A stretch of DNA of 64,000 bases from Candidatus Thorarchaeota archaeon. Lineage in GTDB: Archaea > Asgardarchaeota > Thorarchaeia > Thorarchaeales > Thorarchaeaceae. The stretch's first letter is position 1, and each line of letters opens with the position of its first letter. The position numbers were made by a program, and so were the translations under genes. The notes under the pieces are model-generated. The model saw only the letters and a list, made by a program, of their open reading frames with translations, was not told the origin of the DNA and did not search any database. Location: positions 186,030-250,029 of the forward strand of contig JAIZWL010000003.1 in NCBI GenBank assembly GCA_021498125.1, given 5' to 3'. Positions 43,437-52,327 of this stretch are shown in pieces.

Positions 43437-43647
43437 AGTACGTATGAATGAATAGTTAGATACTGTCTTGATGCAGATAAGGTTCATTTCTGTGAAGATT
43501 TGAGATTCTAATTTTGTGTATTCTGAACGCATACGCAATGATAATTTCATGGATTCTAATGATTAGGTCACTCCGCCCTTTGGACGAGATTGTAATATGT
43601 GTGATCGGTGTAGGATTCTTTTTTAATCACTAGGTGAGAAGCCGTTG

Positions 43648-43731
43648 GTTGTAAGTTAGACAATAGGTCCATTGTCCGTCCTGCATCGCACTGGGCATGA
43701 TGTGCGTAGGTTGTTCACGATATGTTGCGCC
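43648..43731 (-). mobile_element. Relic of an IS605-type right end (tnpB C terminus)
   Basis: On the minus strand the bases read ...RNIS-stop-...AGRT...LSNLQ, and the DNA aligns with the 3' end of the tnpB at 26463: both share TTGT-AGTT-GACAA and GCACTGGGC blocks in the same order. Thus a second, older copy of the same element left its end here. The rest of the ~420-base gap to 43858 shows no gene. Confidence 0.45.
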
Positions 43732-43858
43732 AGTCTTAGTTGATCCCTACTCACATCTCCTGATATCCGTTCTTGTTGTTTTAATTGGCATATGGCAAAA
43801 CTATTATCTCAAAATAGTGCACCAATATTAACACTCATGTTAATTATGGTGCATAAAA

Positions 43859-44605
43859 ATGAGAAATACTCTCTTGGATGAATTGGCGAGAAAACAAATT
43901 TTTACGATTGAGGAGGGCGCAAAAATTAGTGGTATGGATCCATCCTCTTTGAGGGTCTTGTTATCTCGATTGGAACGGAGAGGGTGGATTGAAAGAATCG
44001 AAAAAGGAAAATATATGATCATTCCGTTAGGTGCGAAAAAAGGATCGTATACTCTAAACGAATTTGTAATTGGATCCATTCTCATAAAGCCATCAGCAAT
44101 AGCTTATTGGTCGGCACTTAATTTTCACGGATTGACTGAGCAGATTCCTACTACAGTATTTGTTCAGACAACTTCTCGAAAGAAAAAGACAACACTAAAA
44201 ATTTTTAATGTCACCTACAAATTTGTGCGCCTCAAAGAAACAAAATTCTTTGGGTTGGAAACAAAATGGGTTGATAGGTTCCAAATCAATATCACGAACA
44301 AGGCAAAAACAATTGTCGATTGTCTTGATAAACCCAAATACTGTGGGGGAGTTATCGAAATCGCAAAGGCATTAACTAATGACACACTAGACTTCGATCT
44401 CATATCCACATACGCAACCCAAATTGGAAACTCAGGGGTCATAAGGCGACTCGGGTTTTTGTGTGACACATTAGGTATTCATATCGAATTACCTGAGATT
44501 AAGGTGCGGAATTACCTTCTTCTTGATCCCACATTACCTTCTATTCCAAAGGTGAACTCTAAATGGAAATTGATCGTCAATCTTGATATTGGTGAACTGG
44601 AATGA
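43859..44605 (+). CDS. abiEi: AbiEi-type antitoxin (type IV toxin-antitoxin)
   Basis: 248 residues. An N-terminal winged helix (IFTIEEGAKISGMDPSSLRVLLSRLERRGWIERIEKGKY) is followed by the AbiEi C-terminal antitoxin domain with the family phrases IGSILIKPSAIAYWSALNFHGLTEQIP and KAKTIVDCLDKPKYCGG. In bacteria AbiEi represses the operon and antagonises AbiEii. The final codon overlaps the toxin start (ATGA, 4 nt). The DNA is AT-rich compared with neighbours, as expected of a transferred defence cassette. Confidence 0.88.
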   Translation: MRNTLLDELARKQIFTIEEGAKISGMDPSSLRVLLSRLERRGWIERIEKGKYMIIPLGAKKGSYTLNEFVIGSILIKPSAIAYWSALNFHGLTEQIPTTVFVQTTSRKKKTTLKIFNVTYKFVRLKETKFFGLETKWVDRFQINITNKAKTIVDCLDKPKYCGGVIEIAKALTNDTLDFDLISTYATQIGNSGVIRRLGFLCDTLGIHIELPEIKVRNYLLLDPTLPSIPKVNSKWKLIVNLDIGELE

Positions 44606-45369
44606 TTTTAGAATCAGATTTACAGGAGTTTGCACGTAAAAATGGTGTTCCTTTATCGACTGTAGAACGGGATTATGCCCAGAATTGGCTTTTAGCCGCT
44701 CTTGTAAATCCAGATATGCTTCTAAAAGGTGGGACTGGCATTCGGAAAGTGTATGTGTCTGACTACAGATTTTCTGATGATTTGGACTTTACACTACTTG
44801 AAGAAGTAAATTGTGATAATCTCCAACAACTAATCACTGATGCTGTTGAACAGGCGTCTGAATCGAGTGGGATTTCTTTTGAGCCATCCATCAGGTTTCG
44901 CGTGGTCAAGACTGGTTATGAGGGTCGAGTCTACTTTAAAATCAGTCCTCGTTCTGGCTATTCGCTGAAGATAAAAATTGATATTACAAAAGATGAGAAC
45001 GAATCGGTGCTTCTTCCAGCCGAGCGAAGACGGATTATTCATCCTTATCCTGATAACTTGGCCTCCGACGTACTAGTCTATTCATTTAGAGAAATCTTCG
45101 CGGAGAAAATCCGATCTTTATTTGAACGGACGCGACCTCGTGATTTATATGATGTCTGGCAACTGTCACAGCTTCATCTAAAGGTTATTGACATTCTCCT
45201 AACAAAATTTGAGGCAAAACAAGTTGTTCCAGATCTTAATTTTTTGTTAGACAAAGAGGAGAGTTTTTCCTCCGCTTGGGAACAATCACTTACTCATCAG
45301 CTGACTAATTTGCCAAACCCCCATACAGTTTTTGACGCGGTATTTTCATACCTTTCCAATCTTCTGTAG
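44602..45369 (+). CDS. abiEii: AbiEii-type nucleotidyltransferase toxin
   Basis: 255 residues. The nucleotidyltransferase motif reads LLKGGTGIRKVY...RFSDDLDFTL (GG...DxD) with a third acidic residue in KIDITKDE. The family motif EEIFAEKIRSLFERTRPRDLYDVWQL follows. AbiEii uses GTP or another NTP to modify a target and arrests growth, giving abortive infection against phage in bacteria. All catalytic residues are visible, so it is likely active and held in check by the coupled AbiEi. An archaeal host makes viruses the likely target. Confidence 0.88.
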   Translation: MILESDLQEFARKNGVPLSTVERDYAQNWLLAALVNPDMLLKGGTGIRKVYVSDYRFSDDLDFTLLEEVNCDNLQQLITDAVEQASESSGISFEPSIRFRVVKTGYEGRVYFKISPRSGYSLKIKIDITKDENESVLLPAERRRIIHPYPDNLASDVLVYSFREIFAEKIRSLFERTRPRDLYDVWQLSQLHLKVIDILLTKFEAKQVVPDLNFLLDKEESFSSAWEQSLTHQLTNLPNPHTVFDAVFSYLSNLL

Positions 45370-45426
45370 ACCTTTTTAACCGTTGATTGCTATCGCCTGT
45401 ACCTCTCTTGAAACCTGACCTCAACA

Positions 45427-46782
45427 TCAACCGACATGACTGTGGAACTCAGTAATTGCTTGAGTGACGATCTCACGTGAGACCGTCCTGATATTTTCGT
45501 AATAGTTCTCGATGTTGAGATTTCTATCTCTTAGAGGTTCGTTTAGTTCAGGATGTGCCAGTGCCGCTGCAAAGAGATGAATCCCCTTTTCACGTGCACT
45601 CTCACTCACCTCTCTAAGGATCCTATGTGCTACTGGGCGTTCCAGTCCTATCTTTGTGAGTAGGGTGACAAGATATTCACTCAGAATTGCGCCATGTGTG
45701 AGGTCGAGGTTCCTCTGTACTGCCTCTGCGTCGATCTCTAGACCATCAATGACCCGGGTGGTCTCTCGTACGAGGTAATCTGCGAGAATGAACGCCTGTG
45801 GGATTACAAATCTCTCAGTAGACGAATGAGAAATGTCCCTCTCTTCCCAGCTCACTACGTTCTCTAGAGCGGGGCCTACAAGGCTTCTGATGAGTCTGGC
45901 GAGACCGCAGATCTTCTCACAGGTCACTGGATTCCTCTTATGTGGCATTGCCGAAGAACCGACCTGTTTTCCCCGGGCGAACGGTTCAAAGGTCTCTGCG
46001 ATCTCGGTCCTCTGAAGTGATCGAAGGTCGGTGGCAATCTTATCCAGTGTCGAAGCAAGGTTGGCCAGTGCCAGTACGGCCTCTGCGTGGCGGTCTCGTT
46101 GAGTGATCTGTGTGGTCGCAATCGGCACCTTGAGACCCAACCGTGTGAGGACTCTCTTCTGCATCTCTAGTCCGTCTGGTCCAAGTGCTGCATGGCTTCC
46201 TGTTGCCCCTGCAATCTTGCCCACAACCGTTCGCTCTCTTGCATCAATGATCCGTTCTTGGTGTCTGCGTATCTCATCCAGCCAGACCGCAAACCTGAGT
46301 CCGTAAGTGATGGGAACTGCATGCTGACCGTGTGATCGGCCTACCGCAATAAGGTCAACGGTCTCTTCTGCGCGTCTGGCAAGTACTTCTCCCAACGCAT
46401 CAATCTGTGGGATCAGCACATCAAAGGCAGCCTTTAACTGTAGTCCGAGGGCCGTATCTTTTACGTCATTGCTTGTCAGTCCAAAATGTACCCATCTTGC
46501 TCCGGGACCCTTGCATTTTTCCGCGATCGCTTCAAAGAGGGCTGCTATATCGTGCCGGGTCTCTGCCTCGATCTCCATGGTCCGCTCTAGTGTGACACGC
46601 TCTGGTGTTGCCGTCTGTTGAATGTCCTCTGCAGCCTGTCGAGGGATCATCCCGAGCTCGGCCTGTACCTGTGCAACTGTGGCCTCGATCTTCAACCAGA
46701 GGGAGTGTCGAAATTCCTCCTCAAAGATTGCAATCATGTCCGGATGACCATAACGACCATAATCAATCGGGTTGACCGGCAT
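45427..46782 (-). CDS. purB: Adenylosuccinate lyase
   Basis: 451 residues. It cleaves SAICAR and adenylosuccinate to fumarate plus AICAR or AMP in purine synthesis. The fumarase-superfamily signature is QVGSSAMPHKRNPVTCE; other family segments include RWVHFGLTSNDVKDTALGLQ and VGRSHGQHAVPITYG with the catalytic His. The length is normal. It is divergent from the carbamoyltransferase-like gene and shows no other pur gene nearby. It probably functions alone, as a housekeeping gene. Confidence 0.93.
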   Translation of the reverse strand: MPVNPIDYGRYGHPDMIAIFEEEFRHSLWLKIEATVAQVQAELGMIPRQAAEDIQQTATPERVTLERTMEIEAETRHDIAALFEAIAEKCKGPGARWVHFGLTSNDVKDTALGLQLKAAFDVLIPQIDALGEVLARRAEETVDLIAVGRSHGQHAVPITYGLRFAVWLDEIRRHQERIIDARERTVVGKIAGATGSHAALGPDGLEMQKRVLTRLGLKVPIATTQITQRDRHAEAVLALANLASTLDKIATDLRSLQRTEIAETFEPFARGKQVGSSAMPHKRNPVTCEKICGLARLIRSLVGPALENVVSWEERDISHSSTERFVIPQAFILADYLVRETTRVIDGLEIDAEAVQRNLDLTHGAILSEYLVTLLTKIGLERPVAHRILREVSESAREKGIHLFAAALAHPELNEPLRDRNLNIENYYENIRTVSREIVTQAITEFHSHVG

Positions 46783-46940
46783 TGTTTCTACCTCATCCTG
46801 TGCCCCGCCGTCCTACACTGATATGGTTTGCCGTTTCCGCCTTGGAAACTCATCAATCTCCTAGAATGTGAAATCTGCTTGCTTTCTACTTACGAAGGTT
46901 ATTTCAGAGGCGAGTAACTTATGCAACAGTTGAGCCAAGA

Positions 46941-47900
46941 ATGAAGATCACTGAATTAGGATCTGAGGGTCTTACTGAGATATTGGAACGCTCCCTGCAG
47001 ATCGAACATTCCAGAGTAGGATATGTTATCCCACAAGAGCAACATCCTCAGGTGGTTGGTTCTCTCATGTACGGAACAAATACATGGGATCAGACAATTC
47101 CTCCTACTGTGGCTGGGCGGATGGGAAGTGGTCACGTACCTCTTCATCTGAGCGACCTGTCACGTATGTCCTTGGTGGATTTACTTGCGGAATTTGAGGT
47201 CCTCAGCTCTACTGTAGATGTTGTCCTTGCTTCATATGTCGATACGGAGACCTTTGGTGGGGGACCACGCCTTATCTCCGCCTTGGCCGAACGATCTCCT
47301 GTTCCCTTCTTGGGGCTTCGTGACGAGATCTATGCGCATACCTCCGCATTGGCTCATCTCTCTCTCATCCATGAAAAACTGGGATCTCTTGTTGACAAGC
47401 GAATTGCGATATGTTGGACCTACGGGACTGATTTTGCACTGCCAAGCACGGTACATAGTGTCCTCCTATTGGGTGCTCTTCTTGGTGCCCAAGTCCAAGT
47501 TATTAGCCCCCCCGAGTTTCAACCACTAAGACGTATAGTGCGTCAAGCCTCTGATCTCTCAAATCAATCCGTCGAGCTGGAGACTCCTGACAAACTCGTG
47601 CAGATCAAGGCTGATGCAATTATTGCATTGAACTGGAGCTCTCTGGAGGCACTCACTAATCCTGATCGATTACGCAATCTTGCCTTTGGCTACCGAGATT
47701 GGTATCTCAGCAAATCTTCATTTGCCGAGGACAGCCTCTTTCTTACAGAACCCCCCATTTCAACTGAAGTTTCAATCTCTCCAGATATGGTTGAGTCCCC
47801 CACCAATCTGACATCTGGGTGGTTATCACGACAAGTGGCCGTGACGATATCTCTACTGACCACATTACTAAATGATTCGCAAAACACCTCATTGTATTAA
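46941..47900 (+). CDS. Degenerate aspartate/ornithine carbamoyltransferase-family protein
   Basis: 319 residues with the two-domain layout of carbamoyltransferases. The C-terminal domain phrase KRIAICWTYGTDFALPSTVHSVLLLGALLGAQVQVISPPEF matches the family's second Rossmann half. The catalytic STRTR loop is replaced by GTNTWDQT, and HPxQ/LAD by AHTSALAHL. The carbamoyl phosphate site is therefore lost, which suggests a non-catalytic homologue or a new substrate. It diverges from purB; whether it takes part in nucleotide synthesis control is only a guess. No ribosome site is obvious. Confidence 0.6.
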   Translation: MKITELGSEGLTEILERSLQIEHSRVGYVIPQEQHPQVVGSLMYGTNTWDQTIPPTVAGRMGSGHVPLHLSDLSRMSLVDLLAEFEVLSSTVDVVLASYVDTETFGGGPRLISALAERSPVPFLGLRDEIYAHTSALAHLSLIHEKLGSLVDKRIAICWTYGTDFALPSTVHSVLLLGALLGAQVQVISPPEFQPLRRIVRQASDLSNQSVELETPDKLVQIKADAIIALNWSSLEALTNPDRLRNLAFGYRDWYLSKSSFAEDSLFLTEPPISTEVSISPDMVESPTNLTSGWLSRQVAVTISLLTTLLNDSQNTSLY

Positions 47901-48146
47901 TTATCTCGTTTACGCTGAACCTATGCATCAAGAAATCCTTGTTTTTTATATACTCGCAATTTTGATAGCCGTTCTCTAATAATTTTGCGAGTTGGCCGTT
48001 GTTCTTTTTCTTTGTCTTTTTCATGGGCGTAACAAGCACAGCAAGATCCATTTGATATTACTTAACAGAGTCGAAACGATACCAAGATTTTTTAATCAAA
48101 TGAAGCGGACAAGGTTGGAGTGATTGGATTGGGAAGGATGCATTAT

Positions 48147-48983
48147 ATGATTAAATTATCCTATATCCGATATATCGGGGTGGGTGTTATTGCATCCGTT
48201 ATCTCTTATCTCTCATTGATTAACTCAAATATTGAGGTGTTTTGGAGGTGGTATTTTCAATATGCGCCAAATCGTTACCGAATCTTCCAGCAAATGTTTC
48301 TGCAATTGGATGGATACGTGTTTTCAATTGGCATCTGGAATATTATTTTGTGGGGGATCTCAGCAGCACTGTTAGTTGCCTTGATAGAGCCTAATCGGCG
48401 AGAGGCTGTGGCATTGGGCATCTTAATGGTAATGATGTCCCTGCAGCTCTTAATCATCTCGGCACCGGGGTACGTGATCTTATATTTAATACTAAAATTC
48501 AGGGATCACAAGTATTCACTCTATTTGTTACCTCTGTTAGCTGTCATAAAAGAATACTTGCTCTACACCGCAGTCATTGCGCTTTTATTATTACATTCCC
48601 CGAACCGTCGTTACTCACTTGGAAAAATTGTAATATGCTCCATCTTATCCGCCTGTGCCTACGCGATAGATGTATTCATTATGGGCGTCACAAATGCTGC
48701 ACCAGGCGGAGCCCCATTGATAACTACCTTCTACGTCATAGGCACTCTGCAAACAACTTGGTTGAAGACTGCCATTCTGTTGATTAGTATCAATCTCATA
48801 GCGTTTTTACCGGTGATTAGTCAACGGAAAGAAATTCTCATGCTTATGTTGCTTGTTGCACCAATTTTTATATTTGGCTTCTTTTGGGAAGCACAACTCT
48901 GGCTTCCTGCAATGATGATAATTATATGTTATAATCGCATCAATGAAACTTCAATAAACTGTTGCACTACCTGTGTAGTGTGA
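48147..48983 (+). CDS. Polytopic membrane protein of unknown function
   Basis: About 278 residues with seven to eight hydrophobic helices and a Cys-rich end (NCCTTCVV). No family is recognised. The short loops are rich in Arg/Tyr (WRWYFQYAPNRYR), a feature of GT-C-type or glycan-modifying membrane proteins, but the DxD-like acidic loop is not clear. The open frame extends to GTG 48120; ATG 48147 with GGGAAGG upstream is the likelier start. It precedes the GT4 gene with a 227-bp gap. Confidence 0.65.
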   Translation: MIKLSYIRYIGVGVIASVISYLSLINSNIEVFWRWYFQYAPNRYRIFQQMFLQLDGYVFSIGIWNIILWGISAALLVALIEPNRREAVALGILMVMMSLQLLIISAPGYVILYLILKFRDHKYSLYLLPLLAVIKEYLLYTAVIALLLLHSPNRRYSLGKIVICSILSACAYAIDVFIMGVTNAAPGGAPLITTFYVIGTLQTTWLKTAILLISINLIAFLPVISQRKEILMLMLLVAPIFIFGFFWEAQLWLPAMMIIICYNRINETSINCCTTCVV

Positions 48984-49210
48984 CTTGTAGTAACTTTGCC
49001 ATACGTTATAGATAAAACGATGTAGATCTCCACTTTCCAAGAATCAAAGTAGGAACCTTCCTCTTCCTTTTGTTATGTGGATATATCCTCGAACATCATT
49101 GCTCCATTTCATTGGCCATGATGCGTATTTTGTGGCTCACAATCGTTCGGTTCATTTTCATTTGAATGCAAGCCAAACCTTTTTGGGGCGGCAGCCTCTG
49201 AGTCTATTTG

Positions 49211-50416
49211 ATGATCGCTGTTGCCATGATATCGCCATTACCTCCCCAAAAAACAGGGGAATCAGAATACAGTGCGTCGTTAATTACAGAGCTTGTGCTA
49301 CGACAAGTTCATGTCTTGGCGATAGCTGGACCTGAGGCTCATCAACTTGATTGCAAAGGTGTCACAACATTTCCGATTTGGAATGGCCGGCAGCTGACCT
49401 ATCCCCTGAGAATTGCCAGTTTTCTCAGACGCCACCGTCCTCATATCTTGCATGTTCAGTTCGGTCCTGATGGTGCAGTCTATGGTGGCTTGTGGGGCGA
49501 GATCATGCTCATTCTTCTCATCATTGCTCGGCTTATGGGAATCAAGACTACCGTCACCCTTCATAGTACTTGGATGCCTGAGCAGGTGACTCAGCGAGTA
49601 CGCACATATCCACGGCTCGGTCGTCTTGCGATATTTGGTGCTGCGTTCTTCAGGCTCTATATGAAATTACTCAACTGGGGAACACATACGATTCAGCTTT
49701 CAACAGCCAAAATAGGGTCAACGTTACGAAAGCGCTTTCTGGATGAATATGGCATCAGCGAAGAGAAAGTCCTAGAGATTCCACATCCCTGTAAACGGAT
49801 AGACCGGAGAATCAAACCTGCCGATGCACGAAGGCAACTTGGCCTCGAGGGGCGTGACCCGCTATTGATCTTCGGTTTCATTCGAAGGGGGAAAGGGATT
49901 GATATTGCGCTTCGAGCTATGACCGAGATTGTGCAGAGGCATCCCTCCAGTCTGCTTCTGGTAGCAGGCTCTCCATTAGGCGAGGACGGGGCGGCCTACC
50001 TGAGAGAAGTCCAGCGCCTCACGCAGGAGCTGGGACTCGATAAGGCCGTTCGGTTTGATACGGAGTTCATTCCATCAGAACGAGTTCCTCTCTATTTTGC
50101 AGCATCTCGTATCATCCTACTCCCATACGATGAGAGTGTTGGTGCAAGTGGTCCCGCTCACAACTATGCGGGTTATGGTGTTCCCATTGTCGCGGCGGAT
50201 GTTGGTTTCCATATGCGCGAGGCTCTAGGTGGTAACATTGTCCTCTTCAAGAACCGTGATTCTGCGGATCTTGCCATCAAGGTCTCAGATCTCCTTGGCG
50301 ACCCGGAGCGCTGTTTGAAGATCGGTACTGCTCTTCGTGCCTATAGTCTGGGTGAGGGCTGGTCTGTTGCAGCGGAGCGGACTCTGGAGAACTATCGTGT
50401 CACGCTTGGTAAGTGA
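49211..50416 (+). CDS. GT4-family glycosyltransferase
   Basis: 401 residues of the GT-B fold. N-terminal MIAVAMISPLPPQKTGESEYSASL forms the acceptor side. C-terminal LLIFGFIRRGKGIDIALRA and RIILLPYDESVGASGPAHNYAGYGVPIVAAD form the nucleotide-sugar site. The likely role is elongation of surface or lipid-linked glycan with hexose. ATG at 49211 (the frame allows a TTG at 49208). It is followed by the radical SAM gene in the same direction. Confidence 0.85.
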   Translation: MIAVAMISPLPPQKTGESEYSASLITELVLRQVHVLAIAGPEAHQLDCKGVTTFPIWNGRQLTYPLRIASFLRRHRPHILHVQFGPDGAVYGGLWGEIMLILLIIARLMGIKTTVTLHSTWMPEQVTQRVRTYPRLGRLAIFGAAFFRLYMKLLNWGTHTIQLSTAKIGSTLRKRFLDEYGISEEKVLEIPHPCKRIDRRIKPADARRQLGLEGRDPLLIFGFIRRGKGIDIALRAMTEIVQRHPSSLLLVAGSPLGEDGAAYLREVQRLTQELGLDKAVRFDTEFIPSERVPLYFAASRIILLPYDESVGASGPAHNYAGYGVPIVAADVGFHMREALGGNIVLFKNRDSADLAIKVSDLLGDPERCLKIGTALRAYSLGEGWSVAAERTLENYRVTLGK

Positions 50417-50480
50417 TGGTTTCATCAGAGGCTCAGTCTTCATAGTTCTTTTAACACGAGATGCCGATAGTATTCACAAT

Positions 50481-51584
50481 ATGTGGCGTTATCTGCGACC
50501 TGATGCTTCTGCAATATGGCACGACTCAGAGATCATACGTCGGTTGAGTCGATACAAGGGAATCATCGATGGTACGCGGTGGCCCAAATATCAACTTGCT
50601 AAAGATATCAAGTGCCCGATAGGTCTAGACCTGTCTACTGATGAATTATGGTCCATGCATACCAAGCTCTCCGCCGAGTTCAGAGACTATGTTCTCTCTG
50701 TGGACCAAGGTGATGAGCGCAGAAAGTGCGATGATGACTCCACCCCTAGCTTCTTAGATCTCAAGGTCGAGCTTGCTAATCGTATGCTCAGGTCCTGCTA
50801 TTTCTGTGAGCGAAACTGCGGTGTGGATCGTTCTCGGGGTGAGATGGGCTGGTGTCGTCTTGGTTCCGAGTCCAGAGTGGCATCGGCATTTCTTCATACA
50901 GGGGAGGAGGCGCCCCTCGTTCCCAGTGGCACGATCTTCTTTGCCTCTTGTTGCTTTGGTTGTGTCTTCTGTCAGAATGATGATATCTCAACAAATCCTT
51001 ACGCTGGGCGGGTTGTATCCCCATCGGAACTGGCACGACTTGCAGATTCACTTGCCCAAGATGGAGCTCTGAACATAAACTATGTCGGTGGCGATCCAAT
51101 TCCTAACACTCATACGATCTTGGCCTCTCTTGTGCATCAGACTGCTGATGTGACTCAGCTCTGGAACTCCAACCTCTACTGCTCTGAGGATACAATGCGT
51201 CTGCTCATGGATGTGTTTGATGTGTGGCTTCCGGATTTCAAGTACGGGAATGATGCGTGTGCTCTTCGCCTGTCAGGAGTCCCCAAGTATTTTGAAGTCG
51301 TGTCGCGGAATCACCTTATGGCCTACCAGTCCGGCGAGGTGATCATACGTCATCTTGTCATGCCTAACCATCTCGAGTGTTGTACCTATCCGATCCTTGA
51401 CTGGGTGGCGAAGAATATGCCCAATTGTCTTGTGAACATCATGGGGCAATATCGCCCGGAGCACAAGGTTCGTAGGTCCCCTCAGAAATATCCAGATATT
51501 GCCCGATTTGTTCGGCGTGAAGAAGTTCAGGCAGCACGGGATTATGCTACAGATCTTGGGATCTGCTGGAGTCCAGTGAGCTAA
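50481..51584 (+). CDS. Radical SAM protein, PflX/COG1313 type
   Basis: About 367 residues. An N-terminal Cys cluster CYFCERNC...MGWC precedes the radical SAM motif SCCFGCVFCQN (CxxxCxxC). The GGDP loop follows and a strand-rich C terminus ends with YRPEHK. COG1313 proteins resemble pyruvate formate-lyase activators but most have no known substrate. The neighbour hypC offers a context of metal-enzyme maturation, though not proof. The frame is open upstream into the glycosyltransferase gene to 50337; ATG at 50481 avoids the 80-base overlap. Confidence 0.8.
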   Translation: MWRYLRPDASAIWHDSEIIRRLSRYKGIIDGTRWPKYQLAKDIKCPIGLDLSTDELWSMHTKLSAEFRDYVLSVDQGDERRKCDDDSTPSFLDLKVELANRMLRSCYFCERNCGVDRSRGEMGWCRLGSESRVASAFLHTGEEAPLVPSGTIFFASCCFGCVFCQNDDISTNPYAGRVVSPSELARLADSLAQDGALNINYVGGDPIPNTHTILASLVHQTADVTQLWNSNLYCSEDTMRLLMDVFDVWLPDFKYGNDACALRLSGVPKYFEVVSRNHLMAYQSGEVIIRHLVMPNHLECCTYPILDWVAKNMPNCLVNIMGQYRPEHKVRRSPQKYPDIARFVRREEVQAARDYATDLGICWSPVS

Positions 51585-51636
51585 CAGTCACTTCACAAGA
51601 TTCTAAAACAGTTCTACCATCTGGTGCATGATTAAA

Positions 51637-51867
51637 ATGTGTCTTGCAGTGCCTGGTCTTGTCTTGGCTATCGATGGCGATTACGCAGAGGTCGATTTTG
51701 GTGACGTGAAGAGGCGTGTCTGTGTGACCCTTCTGCCCAACCTCAAAGTCGGAGAATATGTGATTGTCCACACTGGTTATGCGATTGAGAGCATGAAACC
51801 CGAAGAGGCAAAGAAGACACTCGCACTGTTCGAGGAGATGGCACGGATCTCTGAAGGCCAAAAATAA
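51637..51867 (+). CDS. hypC: HypC/HupF hydrogenase maturation chaperone
   Basis: 76 residues starting MCLAVPG. The Cys directly after the initiator Met is essential in HypC, because it binds the Fe(CN)2CO moiety made by HypD, so the ATG at 51637 rather than 51628 is the start. The beta-barrel body has FGDVKRRVCVTLLPNLKVGEYVIVHTGYAIE. It serves [NiFe] hydrogenases; the mvhA at 5460 is the obvious client in the window. No hypA, B, D, E or F adjoins it. Confidence 0.92.
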   Translation: MCLAVPGLVLAIDGDYAEVDFGDVKRRVCVTLLPNLKVGEYVIVHTGYAIESMKPEEAKKTLALFEEMARISEGQK

Positions 51868-52028
51868 TTTTCCTGTATTGATATCCAACATTATAGTATC
51901 TGATTTAATGCAAGCTTCGATTAGCGTATAGTTCTGTGGCTTAGAGACCGATATTCATATTTATTTTCCAATATCTGTAGAGTCGCGGTAATCTCTATAA
52001 GATAAAACTGTAAAACAGAGTATAGCAC

Positions 52029-52095
52029 GGTAGGCAGTGGACTAAGTCCCATTGCATCTCACTACTATCTTGTTTGAGGTGACTGCCTGCCTTTT
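52029..52095 (+). ncRNA. Small three-way-junction RNA candidate
   Basis: In the 460-base gap after hypC. Closing stem: GGTAGGCAGT (52029-52038) pairs with ACTGCCTGCC (52082-52091) through 10 bp, including one G-U. Inside are hairpin GGAC-TAA-GTCC (52039-52049) and a second hairpin CATCTCA/TGAGGTG (52055-52061 with 52075-52081). A TTTT follows the closing stem, and a CTATAAGATAAAA TATA-like box lies ~35 bases upstream, which suggests + strand transcription. It has no T-arm, so it is not a tRNA. The rest of the gap holds nothing recognised. Confidence 0.5.
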
Positions 52096-52327
52096 CCAAT
52101 TTCTTTATGGTCTGTTGTCCACGATAGGTGTTCACCAACCTATGCAGTATTGGCCGTTATATTTGGAATACTAGAAGTTTCGAAGTCGAGTTCATTTTCA
52201 TCATGAGATTACACATGGTTTTGGTTCAAATTATTATTAGTATTTACTGGGTCATATCTGAGGTTTGCAAATGTACTTGGACAAATAGCTTTTTTTCTGA
52301 ATGATTTGGTCACTATGATTGATTATT

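Noticed and set aside
49075..49335. 86-residue + strand frame before the GT4 gene
   Set aside because: Overlaps the GT4 start in another frame and has no recognisable protein pattern.
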